64,000 nucleotides of DNA from Rossellomorea arthrocnemi (lineage in GTDB: Bacteria > Bacillota > Bacilli > Bacillales > Bacillaceae_B). This document shows positions 1 through 8,190 of this stretch, in pieces. The first letter of the stretch is position 1, and each line of letters starts with the position of its first letter. Where the stretch lies: contig NZ_CAJGBF010000012.1 of NCBI RefSeq assembly GCF_904424705.1, positions 62,001-126,000 of the forward strand. The letters run 5' to 3'. The notes beneath the pieces were generated by a model. The model did no database searches, was not told the origin of the DNA, and saw only the letters and a program-made list of their open reading frames with translations. A program made the translations under genes and the position numbers.

Positions 1-65
1 TGGATGATAAACAGAATAATTGCGATCACGGCAATGATATTGCTGATTGCCAGTATCTTTTTCAC
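1..65 (-). CDS. N-terminus of a membrane or exported protein (partial)
   Basis: A minus-strand reading frame begins with GTG at 65 and runs off the left edge of the window. The start is supported by an AAAGGGG Shine-Dalgarno about 8 nt upstream. The 21 visible residues read KKILAISNIIAVIAII after the start, a lysine pair followed by a hydrophobic stretch typical of a signal peptide or first membrane helix. Too little is present to name a family. It would be co-directional with the membrane protein gene at 112-819 and could form an operon with it. Confidence 0.45.
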   Translation of the reverse strand, partial: MKKILAISNIIAVIAIILFII

Positions 66-111
66 AGCCTTCACCCCTTTACAACTTTAGACGTATCCCA
101 CAGGAAAATGG

Positions 112-819
112 TTACCCTTTGACCCTCTCCCTCCTCACAAGCATATCCATAGGAAGATACGTTAGAAAAAACACGACAAGTGCCGCTATTTCCAGATTAA
201 TATAATATATGACCCCCGTTCCGAAAAAGGACAAGATCGTTTTGGATTCTGTCGGATTCGCCAGGTAGAAGAAGTTCGTATCGAGAAAAAGGTTCAGGAA
301 GAAGATCGGCAAAGCGAGAAGATTGACCATCAGAAAGCCGGTCCAGATAGCTTTTCTTGGTACCCGGTATCCCTCATATACAATGAAATAAAGGACCGAC
401 CACGCAATGGCTGCATGATGGAGGAAGTATTTCAGAAAGCGGAAATGAGGAAATTGATAAACCATTTCAGGCGTCAGCATGCTTAAAATCGGAGGAAGAA
501 AACCGATAAAGAAGAGCAGATAAAAGGCCTTTTGACTGTGTTTAAGAAATAGATAAATCCCGATGAATGTACTGATGGAACAAAGCTGAAGGGGCAGATC
601 TCCAACTTCCCACGTCCCGGTGGCCACAAGCCAGGTATGCCAAGACACTTCACTCAGGACCAGCATCCAACATAACGTCCACTTCATGAAAGACTGATAT
701 CTCTTCAGGAAATGTCTAAAGTACACCATCCAAAATGATAATGCCATAAACATCAAAAGCACCGAGATATGGGGAACAGAAAACAATTCGAACGTCTGCA
801 TCTCCGTCACGGAAAACAT
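112..819 (-). CDS. TIGR02206 (YwaF-like) integral membrane protein
   Basis: A 235-residue, very hydrophobic protein with about six to seven predicted membrane helices, matching in length and pattern the TIGR02206/YwaF family of Bacillaceae. Recognisable family positions are the SWHTWL segment near residue 60 and the YYINLE segment near residue 205. The ATG at 819 has a GGGGTGG ribosome site four bases upstream. The biochemical function of the family is unknown. It is followed on the same strand by the partial gene at the window edge. Confidence 0.75.
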   Translation of the reverse strand: MFSVTEMQTFELFSVPHISVLLMFMALSFWMVYFRHFLKRYQSFMKWTLCWMLVLSEVSWHTWLVATGTWEVGDLPLQLCSISTFIGIYLFLKHSQKAFYLLFFIGFLPPILSMLTPEMVYQFPHFRFLKYFLHHAAIAWSVLYFIVYEGYRVPRKAIWTGFLMVNLLALPIFFLNLFLDTNFFYLANPTESKTILSFFGTGVIYYINLEIAALVVFFLTYLPMDMLVRRERVKG

Positions 820-1067
820 TACGCCACCCCTATTCCTTTTGAAAAGTGGTTATCATTGATAGTTTATTCGGTATAGGGGTTGACTAAGAATTGAATGTAC
901 AAATTTAATGGATTCTAAACTAGAAGAAGGCTATCACCATACACCGTTCCTTAATTACCTTTCCGATGACCAGCCCTGACCAGGTATTCAGAAATGAGAG
1001 TATAAGAGTCTCCTTTTGCAGATTTATGATTGAGAAGTTATGATCGCATCCAGTCCGATTATATTTC

Positions 1068-1901
1068 CTACATCGTAAATGGAGGAATATACCGTCCATC
1101 CACATCTGTAAAACGATATTCTTCCGCAAGGTCTCCTGCTCTCAACACCTGTCCCGTCTTCTTCATGACTTTTGAGTCCGTCGCCAGTGACGTGATGGCA
1201 CGCCCCACATAATAAGGGGTTTCGGATTTCTGCAGGGCTTCTGATTCCTGCCAGTTTTCCTCACTTACTCCCATATGTTGGAGTACGAGCTCTGTTCTCA
1301 TGAATCCCGGGGATACGGACATGACCGCGATCCCTTCGTCTTTTAACTCTTCTGAAAGTCCGTACGCCATACGGACGAGTGCATTTTTTGCCAAATCATA
1401 ATAGAACTGTCCGGTGTACTTGCCTTCATCCCAAAACGTCGTATGGATGATCAGGGCTTCTTTATTTTCCCGCAACAGGGGGATGGCAAAATGATTGGTT
1501 GCAAGCTGGGCCCGTACTCCTGCCGTGAACATTTTATCCCAAATTTCTAGTGGCAGTTCCCAGAAAGCACCCGGATTTACTCCGATATCATGAGCCCCCC
1601 ACACGTTATTAACGAGAATATCAAGCCTTCCCTGTTCCTCACGAATCTGCTCGATGACCGCCTTCGTTTCCTCATCGATTGTATGATCACAACGAACAGC
1701 GATTCCTTTTCCTCCTGCTTCCTCGATTTGGATAACTGTGTCGTCAATCGTCCCGGGAAAGTTTTTCGTTGAATTCCCTTTCGTGCTCCGTCCCGTGACG
1801 TATACAGTGGCCCCGGCTTTGCCCAATTCAACGGCAATGGCCCGTCCCGCTCCCCGGCTTCCTCCTGTAACAAGTGCTACCTTTTCAGTAAGTAATTTCA
1901 T
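1068..1901 (-). CDS. SDR family oxidoreductase (DHRS1-like)
   Basis: Predicted cytoplasmic NAD(P)-dependent short-chain dehydrogenase of 277 residues. The Rossmann signature TGGSRGAG lies at residues 12-19, the NNVWG segment replaces the usual NNAG, and the catalytic pair is in YYDLAK (Tyr-x-x-x-Lys). The NNVWG variant and the MRTE segment after the PG motif point to the DHRS1-like branch. A longer frame exists upstream, but ATG 1901 has GAAAGGA at the right distance and begins directly before the Rossmann strand. Substrate is unknown. It is divergent from a WYL-type regulator at 2011, whose likely target it is. Confidence 0.85.
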   Translation of the reverse strand: MKLLTEKVALVTGGSRGAGRAIAVELGKAGATVYVTGRSTKGNSTKNFPGTIDDTVIQIEEAGGKGIAVRCDHTIDEETKAVIEQIREEQGRLDILVNNVWGAHDIGVNPGAFWELPLEIWDKMFTAGVRAQLATNHFAIPLLRENKEALIIHTTFWDEGKYTGQFYYDLAKNALVRMAYGLSEELKDEGIAVMSVSPGFMRTELVLQHMGVSEENWQESEALQKSETPYYVGRAITSLATDSKVMKKTGQVLRAGDLAEEYRFTDVDGRYIPPFTM

Positions 1902-1934
1902 CCAACCAATCCTTTCATCATGTGAGATAACCCC

Positions 1935-1980
1935 ATTATACGATTCCATTCTTGACATCCAGTGTCATATTTCATTAAAT
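1935..1980. promoter_or_regulatory. Divergent promoters with candidate regulator operator
   Basis: For the plus-strand regulator, TTGACA at 1952-1957 is followed after 17 bp by TTAAAT at 1975-1980. For the minus-strand SDR a TATAAT lies at 1935-1940 (minus strand) with no good -35. The inverted repeat TGACA-N5-TGTCA at 1953-1967 overlaps the -35 of the regulator and the -35 position of the SDR, a sensible place for an operator of the neighbouring HTH-WYL protein. That it is bound by this protein is inference. Confidence 0.55.
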
Positions 1981-2010
1981 AAAACTAAAAACAAGAAAAA
2001 GGTGAGTTAT

Positions 2011-2979
2011 ATGAGAGGCGACCGTCTGGTATCCATCCTGTTACTGCTACAAACACAAGGGCGGATGACCGCAAAAGATCTGGCAGAGAAACTGGAAGTG
2101 TCTGAACGGACCATCTATCGGGACATGGATGCCCTGAGTGGAAGCGGGATTCCGGTAATCGCAGAACGGGGACAAAACGGGGGATGGTCTTTACTTGACG
2201 ACTATCGGACGAATCTGACCGGACTGAAGGAATCGGAAATCCGGACGCTGTTCGTGTCCCCTTCCCCTCACCTTCTTGAGGACCTCGGCCTGACCCGCAC
2301 GTCGGAGGAAGCACGGAACAAGCTTATCGCCTCCCTCCCGTCCACATACCGGGAAAACGCGAAGGACGTATGGAACCGGATTCACATCGACACAAGCTCT
2401 TGGCGAAAGCAGAAAGAAAAAACAGCCTCCCTTGAAGTGATCAAAGAGGCGATCTGGACAGAAACCAAACTGGGGATCACCTACCAGCGTGCTGACGGAG
2501 AAACGGACGATCGCGTGGTGGAACCACTCGGTCTCGTGGCAAAAGGAGACCTGTGGTATCTCGTAGCTGCGAAGGAAAATGGGGAGTTTCGGAATTACAG
2601 GGTATCCCGGATACAGAACACCGAACCATTGGATGAATGCTTCGAAAGACCTCAAGGCTTCGATCTTGCTCAGTACTGGTCATCCTCAACGCAACGTTTC
2701 ATTAAAATGCTCCCTTCATATGAAGTGAAAGTCGAAGTATCTCCACACATTTTATCAAGACTGACATTCACGGGCCGGTTTGCAAGAGTACGGGAAGTCG
2801 GAGATCGGAGCGGCTCAGCCTGGATACCCGTGACTCTTTCCTTTGACACAGAAGAAGAGGCGAAGGGATACCTTCTCGGATTCGCTGATCAGGTAAGGGT
2901 GATGGAACCAGACTGCCTTCAGCAGAAGGTCCTGGAGATGGCAGAGGCGACTGTGGCATTTTATCGCCGAATGGAATAA
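2011..2979 (+). CDS. HTH-WYL (YafY-type) transcriptional regulator
   Basis: 322 residues. An N-terminal DeoR-like winged helix (residues 1-55, with the helix-turn-helix LAEKLEVSERTIYRDMDAL) is followed by a WYL domain in the second half, in which the diagnostic DLWYLVA segment and FRNYRVSRI segment are visible. WYL domains sense small ligands or nucleic acid in other regulators. The frame is open far upstream, but the ATG at 2011 has the ribosome site AAAGGTGAG and follows a sigma-A promoter. It is divergent from the SDR gene and probably controls it. Confidence 0.85.
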   Translation: MRGDRLVSILLLLQTQGRMTAKDLAEKLEVSERTIYRDMDALSGSGIPVIAERGQNGGWSLLDDYRTNLTGLKESEIRTLFVSPSPHLLEDLGLTRTSEEARNKLIASLPSTYRENAKDVWNRIHIDTSSWRKQKEKTASLEVIKEAIWTETKLGITYQRADGETDDRVVEPLGLVAKGDLWYLVAAKENGEFRNYRVSRIQNTEPLDECFERPQGFDLAQYWSSSTQRFIKMLPSYEVKVEVSPHILSRLTFTGRFARVREVGDRSGSAWIPVTLSFDTEEEAKGYLLGFADQVRVMEPDCLQQKVLEMAEATVAFYRRME

Positions 2980-3034
2980 TTCCCCCTTTTTTCCGATACG
3001 TTATAGAAATACGATTATCGTGAGGAGAATGCCC

Positions 3035-3967
3035 ATGAAAAACATCATCTTATTTGCGGATCCCGGGATTGACGATACCCTTGCCATCATGTACGCCCTG
3101 TTGAATCCGGAAATTAAGGTACTCGGGATCGTATCCAGTTACGGAAATGTCGACAAGGAACAGGCAACCGATAACATTGCCTATTTGCTCAAGCTTGCCG
3201 GAAGGACGGATATACCGATCATCGGCGGTGCCAACAGTCCTTCATCGGGGAAAATCCCCACCTACTATCCTGAAATCCATGGCCAGGAAGGTTTGGGCCC
3301 AATCCGCCCTCCGGAGAACTTCTCAGGTGAACTCACTAATTTCTCCAAAATTTATACGATCATCGAGGAGAATGACGATGTCACGATTGTGGATGTCGGG
3401 AGGAACACGTCTCTCGCTTCCCTTTACCTATTAGGTGAAAATATCGCGAAAGAAGTCAACGAATTTTATATTATGGGAGGAGCGTTTTTGGTCCCTGGGA
3501 ATGTTACTGCCTCAGCAGAAGCAAACTTCTACGGGGACCCCATCGCATCTGAGCTTATCGTCAAGAACCTCGACAATCTTTATATAGCCCCCTTGAACGT
3601 CACGAACAAAGCGATTGTCACCCTTGAACACATCAAAATCATCCAACAGATGACGGATAATCCTCTCGTGGAGATCATCGATGATATTATGAAATATTAT
3701 ATCGACGCCTATACAAAGCTGGTTCCCGGAATAAACGGTGCTCCCTTGCATGATGTCGTCACCCTATCCCTGATGGTGAATCCTGACATGGGAAAGACGA
3801 TCAGAAGGGACGTGGAAGTACTGACCTCGGGATCCGGTCAGGGTACATCCATCGCCGATTTCAGGGTCAGTTCCAAACCGGCTGAAAAAAACATCAATAT
3901 TTATTTAGAGTTTGATTATCAACTGTTTCTGGAAGACTTTATCAAGGTCATGACCGGGAAGAAATAA
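3035..3967 (+). CDS. Nucleoside hydrolase (IunH/URH family)
   Basis: 310-residue predicted inosine-uridine-type nucleoside N-ribohydrolase, which splits nucleosides into base and ribose in purine/pyrimidine salvage. The calcium-binding Asp cluster is seen as FADPGIDDTLA at the N-terminus, with the conserved YIMGGAF segment mid-protein and the catalytic histidine in PLHDVV near residue 235. The first Asp of the usual DTDPG motif is replaced (FADPG), which is common in part of the family. ATG 3035 is chosen because GAGGAG lies 7 nt upstream; an in-frame GTG at 3020 is less likely. Confidence 0.88.
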   Translation: MKNIILFADPGIDDTLAIMYALLNPEIKVLGIVSSYGNVDKEQATDNIAYLLKLAGRTDIPIIGGANSPSSGKIPTYYPEIHGQEGLGPIRPPENFSGELTNFSKIYTIIEENDDVTIVDVGRNTSLASLYLLGENIAKEVNEFYIMGGAFLVPGNVTASAEANFYGDPIASELIVKNLDNLYIAPLNVTNKAIVTLEHIKIIQQMTDNPLVEIIDDIMKYYIDAYTKLVPGINGAPLHDVVTLSLMVNPDMGKTIRRDVEVLTSGSGQGTSIADFRVSSKPAEKNINIYLEFDYQLFLEDFIKVMTGKK

Positions 3968-3977
3968 TATGTCCCAT

Positions 3978-4012
3978 CAAAAAAGGAGGGGTAGGCCTAT
4001 TCCTTCTTTTTA
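3978..4012. terminator. Weak convergent terminator
   Basis: An imperfect hairpin centred on TAGGCCTA with A-rich and T-rich flanks lies between the convergent nucleoside hydrolase and MBL genes, overlapping the last codons of the latter. It could end transcripts from both sides; the stem has mismatches. Confidence 0.35.
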
Positions 4013-4689
4013 TTCTTTTCACCAATAGTCATTAGCTCATCAAGGAATACGCCCACATCACCCACTAACACTCCCCCATGTCCTGTGCACATCACGTCCG
4101 GATCATATTCCTTCATGATTTTAAGTCCAGTCAGAAATTGCGGTAAATCCTGTCTTGCAACCCCACCACCTTGAAGGAATTCGATCCAGGCTTGTCTAAG
4201 ATCATCCCCTTTTGAAACAAGCCCTCCTTCCGACAAAGGATCTCCAAAAAAACAAAGGAAATCTCCCGTGAAAATTGTTTTGGTGGGACGATGAAAGAAA
4301 ATCACAGAACCTGGGGAATGATAGCCTACTCTGGTGTATTCGAAGTTTCCTATCACTCCCCTGTCAAGAAGCTCCCCCCTAATGGAAGACGCATCCGGGA
4401 AAATCTCATCAGTATGAATGACTTTCTTTGCCTTCGTGAATAACGGTGCCCCACCCACGTGATCTTCATGCCCATGGGTAACGAGCATCAGCTTTACATC
4501 GTCAGCTGTTTTCCCGATTTTGTTTAAGGCATGCTGGAGAAACACCAAGTGACCCTCTTTACACGAATCGACCACTGTCAATCCAGCATCCCCCTGGATA
4601 AAGTAAGCATTCGTATATGTACTCCATTCAGCATCCCAAACCGCCAACACATATAGTTGATTGTTCACCTGTTCCAGTAGATAATCCAC
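3997..4689 (-). CDS. MBL-fold metallo-hydrolase
   Basis: About 230 residues of the metallo-beta-lactamase superfamily. The zinc-binding motif THGHEDHVGGAP is at about residues 72-83, further metal ligands are plausible in HSPGSV and FTGDF, and GHGG near the C-terminus. This set fits glyoxalase II-like or lactonase-like hydrolases; the substrate cannot be told. GTG 4689 sits 6 nt after AGGAGGA; an alternative GTG at 4695 lies too close to that site. Cytoplasmic, no signal peptide. Confidence 0.8.
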   Translation of the reverse strand: MDYLLEQVNNQLYVLAVWDAEWSTYTNAYFIQGDAGLTVVDSCKEGHLVFLQHALNKIGKTADDVKLMLVTHGHEDHVGGAPLFTKAKKVIHTDEIFPDASSIRGELLDRGVIGNFEYTRVGYHSPGSVIFFHRPTKTIFTGDFLCFFGDPLSEGGLVSKGDDLRQAWIEFLQGGGVARQDLPQFLTGLKIMKEYDPDVMCTGHGGVLVGDVGVFLDELMTIGEKNKKKE

Positions 4690-4766
4690 TTTCACTCCTC
4701 CTCACCTCTACTTAAAATGATTCAACGAAAAAGGAACATTATCCTTTTATGAACGAGAACTATTGA

Positions 4767-5000
4767 TCAATAGATAAAGCTTTCAATAGAAACAAAGAGC
4801 AGAAACGCGGCTACTCCAAAAAAAAGATAACCTCGATATGACTTCCGATGCTTCTGCTGTTCTTCTGTCCCCATGATGACCAAGAGGACCGACAACCCCG
4901 CCATGGTAAAAGGAAGCAAATCGTTATCATCCGAAAGTAGCCCATAGAGTGATAGTGCCAGGACGATGACGCCTGTTGTCATTCTTATTTTTTTCAGCAC
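4767..5000 (-). CDS. Small membrane protein, DUF3953-like (YczI type)
   Basis: 77 residues with two to three hydrophobic segments separated by the charged linker EEQQKHRKSYRG. The start MLKKI followed by a helix, the LPFTMAGLSVLLVIMG second helix and the pattern overall match the DUF3953/YczI group of Bacillus small membrane proteins. A second protein of the same architecture lies at 25107-25358. Function is unknown. It lies 20 bp downstream of another small membrane protein gene on the same strand. Confidence 0.65.
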   Translation of the reverse strand: MLKKIRMTTGVIVLALSLYGLLSDDNDLLPFTMAGLSVLLVIMGTEEQQKHRKSYRGYLFFGVAAFLLFVSIESFIY

Positions 5001-5020
5001 AGTAGATTCCTCATTTCTTC

Positions 5021-5221
5021 TTATGTAAACAATGTTTTAATGGTAAAAGGGAAGATTGATGCTACTATGGTTCCTGTCAAAAGCGTGATGGTCACCATCC
5101 ACCGATACTTTCGCTTCGTTAGCTCACGTCGATTGTATGCGATCGAGAATAGCTTCAATAAGGCATGCACGGTCAAGTAGATGATGATAATTGAAAAATG
5201 CATGAATATGTAGACTTCCAC
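5021..5221 (-). CDS. Small hypothetical membrane protein
   Basis: 66 residues with two predicted membrane helices (about residues 6-26 and 42-63) separated by a basic loop NRRELTKRKYR. It begins with GTG at 5221 behind AAAGGGGAG, a good ribosome site six bases away. No family is recognised. It probably forms a two-gene unit with the DUF3953-like gene that starts 20 bp after it. Confidence 0.55.
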   Translation of the reverse strand: MEVYIFMHFSIIIIYLTVHALLKLFSIAYNRRELTKRKYRWMVTITLLTGTIVASIFPFTIKTLFT

Positions 5222-5284
5222 AGGCTACTCCCCTTTCTCTTTTACATCCTTATTTTACCACATCCTTCCACTCCGTGTTCCTTA

Positions 5285-5320
5285 CAAAAAAAGTGCCTAA
5301 CCCTCTTTCAGGTCAGACAC
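5285..5320 (-). terminator. Rho-independent terminator of the VOC gene
   Basis: On the minus strand GTGTCTGACC pairs with GGTTAGGCAC around a seven-base loop (two G-U pairs) and runs into seven T residues. It lies ten bases past the stop codon of the gene at 5331-5726. Confidence 0.85.
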
Positions 5321-5330
5321 TCATTTCTAT

Positions 5331-5726
5331 CTACTTCGCATCCTTATCCGGCTGATGAATCCCGAACACATTTCCTTCCGTGTCTATGTAATACCCCTGC
5401 CACGCCATTCCTGGGAGAGCATACTTCGGCATGGCCACCTTGCCGCCATGTTCAAGAATAAGTTTCTCGGTTTCATCATAGTTCTCGACGCCCATCGTAC
5501 ACGAATATCCGTTCATTGCCTGGTTCGGTTCAGGAGGGGCGCTTTGGCGCTGCATTAATGCACCATTGATTCCCATCTCATTCTCGTCCCCGGTCACCGC
5601 CCCGACGTAAGGCATTCCGGCGTATTCACTCCAGTCCTCGAACTTCCAGGCGAATACCCCGCCATAAAACGTTTTTGCCCGTTCCATATCATCCACATGT
5701 ACTTCGAAATGCACTAATCTCCCCAT
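5331..5726 (-). CDS. VOC family protein (glyoxalase/bleomycin-resistance fold)
   Basis: 131 residues with the beta-alpha-beta-beta-beta pattern of the vicinal oxygen chelate superfamily. It begins MGRLVHFEVHVDDMERAKTF, where the first metal-ligand histidine is usual, and ends with the second half DTEGNVFGIHQPD. It resembles the small Bacillus proteins annotated as lactoylglutathione lyase-like, but the substrate is unknown. The gene stands alone with its own terminator. Confidence 0.8.
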   Translation of the reverse strand: MGRLVHFEVHVDDMERAKTFYGGVFAWKFEDWSEYAGMPYVGAVTGDENEMGINGALMQRQSAPPEPNQAMNGYSCTMGVENYDETEKLILEHGGKVAMPKYALPGMAWQGYYIDTEGNVFGIHQPDKDAK

Positions 5727-5844
5727 TGTTCATACCTCCCTGGATTTCTATCATTCACTATAATCATTTCGGTATATAGGGGAGAATCCCTTCTTTTTTT
5801 ATGAATATTCCATTTAAACACACTTGACCCATATTTCGTTTCCC

Positions 5845-6960
5845 TTACCCTATTATGCCTGTCTTCTCCCAATCCTGTATTTGCTCATCCGTGACGTTAA
5901 GCCAGTTCCCCAGAACCTCTTTGGTATGTTCCCCTTTTTCCGGAGCCATTCTGGCAGCTCCTTGCTTCAAATCCCCGTACATGTTCACTTGCCCATCTTC
6001 TGAAACAAACCCCGTTTCTTTAAAAACGGGGTTTTCCTCGAGCTCACCCACCTCGAGGACCGGGGTAAGACAGCAGTCCACTTCCTGGCCAAATGCGGCC
6101 CATTCCGAACGTGCTTTGCTCTTAAACAGATCGACCAGCTCACGGTAAACGGGGTTTTCCGATTCCGGCTTCGAGTAGTGTGCCGACAGCCAGCCCTCCC
6201 TGCCAACAGCCTGACAAAAGTTACTCCAAAATTTCGGCTCCAGGGCAGCGAGGCTGACGAATCCCTTATCCTTCGTTTCATACAACCCGTATGAAATCAC
6301 AGTACCGTTTAAGACCTGAATCCCCTTCCCGTATCCTGTTTCCTTTTCAATCAGAATATGATTGGTCATCATTGAGGCCATGCTCTCTGCAAGGGAAATG
6401 CAGTGATGGCTTCCTTCCCCTGATATCCCTCTCGCCACCAGTCCGGCCAGGATTCGCTCGCTTGCAACCAGTCCTCCGATATAATCGGCAAATGTATGAC
6501 TTGGATGAACCGGTCTTCCACTTCTGTCCTTCAGTTGTGCTAGTGCTCCGCTTACACTCATATAATTCAAATCATGACTTCCGAGCCGAGACATCGTCCC
6601 ACGGCCCCGATAGCCCGTTATCGAGCAGTAGATTATGGCCGGATTGATGGTACTCACCTCTTTGTATCCGAGACCGAGTTTATTCATTACGCCGGACCGG
6701 AAGCTTTCAATGAGGACATCAGCCTTTCGTATCAGGTCAAGGGCGATCTTTTTCCCTTCCTCCTGTTTTAGATTCAGGACGATGCTTTTTTTGCCCCGAT
6801 TATGAGCGTCGAATACCAACCCGTTTCCGTTATGTCTTGACGGATCTCCTTCGGGGGGTTCTATCTTAATCACCTCCGCTCCAAGCTCTGCAAGGCGTAA
6901 AGTGGTGAAAGGTCCGGGTATATAGTTGGTAAAGTCGATCACTTGAATGCCCTTCAACAT
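5845..6960 (-). CDS. CaiB/BaiF (class III) CoA-transferase
   Basis: 371-residue predicted acyl-CoA:carboxylate CoA-transferase. The family start LKGIQVIDFTNYIPGPF and the segment AELGAEVIKIEPPEGDPSR are clear, followed by the invariant NRGKKSIVLNLK and the DVLIESFRSGVM segment. ATG 6960 fits the family start; a longer frame begins with TTG at 6996. Last gene of a four-gene operon with acyl-CoA ligase, acyl-CoA dehydrogenase and thiolase, 39 bp after the thiolase. It probably moves CoA to or from the acid degraded by the operon, or racemises a methyl-branched acyl-CoA as other members do. Confidence 0.85.
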   Translation of the reverse strand: MLKGIQVIDFTNYIPGPFTTLRLAELGAEVIKIEPPEGDPSRHNGNGLVFDAHNRGKKSIVLNLKQEEGKKIALDLIRKADVLIESFRSGVMNKLGLGYKEVSTINPAIIYCSITGYRGRGTMSRLGSHDLNYMSVSGALAQLKDRSGRPVHPSHTFADYIGGLVASERILAGLVARGISGEGSHHCISLAESMASMMTNHILIEKETGYGKGIQVLNGTVISYGLYETKDKGFVSLAALEPKFWSNFCQAVGREGWLSAHYSKPESENPVYRELVDLFKSKARSEWAAFGQEVDCCLTPVLEVGELEENPVFKETGFVSEDGQVNMYGDLKQGAARMAPEKGEHTKEVLGNWLNVTDEQIQDWEKTGIIG

Positions 6961-6999
6961 AGCGGGATCGTACCTCCTCGTTTTGGAACCGTTCAATTC

Positions 7000-8154
7000 T
7001 TAACCGAGTCGCTCGATGATGGTTGCATTTGCCATTCCATGGCCTTCGCACATGGTCTGTAATCCATAACGGCCTCCCGTTCTTTCAAGCTCATGCATCA
7101 TAGTAAGCATTAAGCGTGCCCCGCTTGCACCGAGTGGATGACCGAGTGCGATTGCACCGCCATTTGGGTTCAGTTTCTCAGGATCGGCTCCTGTTTCTTT
7201 AAGCCAGGCCATTGGAACGGACGCGAAGGCTTCGTTTACTTCGAACACATCGATATCCTCAAGGGTTAGTCCTGATTTCTTCAGTACTTTTTCCGTGGCC
7301 GGGATCGGTCCTGTGAGCATCAAGGTCGGGTCAGAGCCGACTACCACTCGAGTATGAACCTTGAAGCGCGGTTTTAACCCCAGTTCCTCTGCCTTTTCAC
7401 GGCTCATCAACAGAAGGACGGCCGCCCCGTCACTGATTTGGCTCGCATTTCCTGCATGGATAACACCGTCTTCCTTGAAGACCGTCTTCAAGCCGGCCAA
7501 AACATCTGGAGTCGTGCCTTCCCTTGGACCAGAATCCTCGGTCACAATGATGGTGTCACCATTTTCATCGGTGACTTGAAGGGGCATGATCTCGTTTTTA
7601 AAATGACCTTCCCCCTGTGCCTTCAATGCACGGCGATGACTTTCGGCGGAAAATTCGTCAAGCTCCCTGCGGCTAAACCCATACTTCTCAGCAATCCGTT
7701 CTGCCGATAAGCCCTGGTGGATGATTTCGTAGCGTCCTTTCAGCTTCGGGCTGAACGGCTCGGTATCCCCATAGTTGGATCCCATTGGTACTCTTGACAT
7801 ATTCTCCACGCCGCCTGCAATCACGACATCCATGTCCCCTGCTAAAATCGCCTGGGAGGCGAAATGGACGGCCTGCTGGCTCGAGCCGCACTGGCGGTCA
7901 ATGGTCGTACCGGGCACATCAACCGGGAAACCGGCAATCAGAGTAGCGACACGGGCAATATCCCCTGCCTGTTCCCCTGACTGCGAAACGCAGCCAAGAA
8001 TGACATCCTCTACAAGCCCGGGGTCGATACCGGCTCGTTTGACCACTTCCTCAAGTACCTGTGCCGCTAGATCATCGGGACGGATATCCTTCAAAAATCC
8101 CTTCCTTCTTCCTACAGGTGTCCTCACACCTTCAACAATGACCACTTCACGCAT
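7000..8154 (-). CDS. Acetyl-CoA acyltransferase (thiolase)
   Basis: 384-residue thiolase II-type enzyme. The nucleophilic cysteine is C89 in DRQCGSSQQ, the NGGAIALGHPLGASGAR segment carries the active-site histidine, and the second cysteine lies in MCEGHGMANATI near the C-terminus. It would cleave a 3-ketoacyl-CoA to acetyl-CoA plus a shortened acyl-CoA in the last step of beta-oxidation. Third gene of the sigma-54 operon, 36 bp after the acyl-CoA dehydrogenase gene. Confidence 0.92.
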   Translation of the reverse strand: MREVVIVEGVRTPVGRRKGFLKDIRPDDLAAQVLEEVVKRAGIDPGLVEDVILGCVSQSGEQAGDIARVATLIAGFPVDVPGTTIDRQCGSSQQAVHFASQAILAGDMDVVIAGGVENMSRVPMGSNYGDTEPFSPKLKGRYEIIHQGLSAERIAEKYGFSRRELDEFSAESHRRALKAQGEGHFKNEIMPLQVTDENGDTIIVTEDSGPREGTTPDVLAGLKTVFKEDGVIHAGNASQISDGAAVLLLMSREKAEELGLKPRFKVHTRVVVGSDPTLMLTGPIPATEKVLKKSGLTLEDIDVFEVNEAFASVPMAWLKETGADPEKLNPNGGAIALGHPLGASGARLMLTMMHELERTGGRYGLQTMCEGHGMANATIIERLG

Positions 8155-8190
8155 GTTCCATCTTCCTTTCTATTATCGAATTCCAGTACT

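Noticed and set aside
1738-2010. Long upstream extension of the WYL regulator frame
   Set aside because: It overlaps the SDR gene on the other strand and passes through the regulator's own promoter; ATG 2011 has the only good ribosome site.
2191-2655. Minus-strand 154-codon frame inside the WYL regulator gene
   Set aside because: Composition (many Arg, Pro, Cys, Phe without pattern) and lack of ribosome site mark it as the antisense shadow of the real gene.
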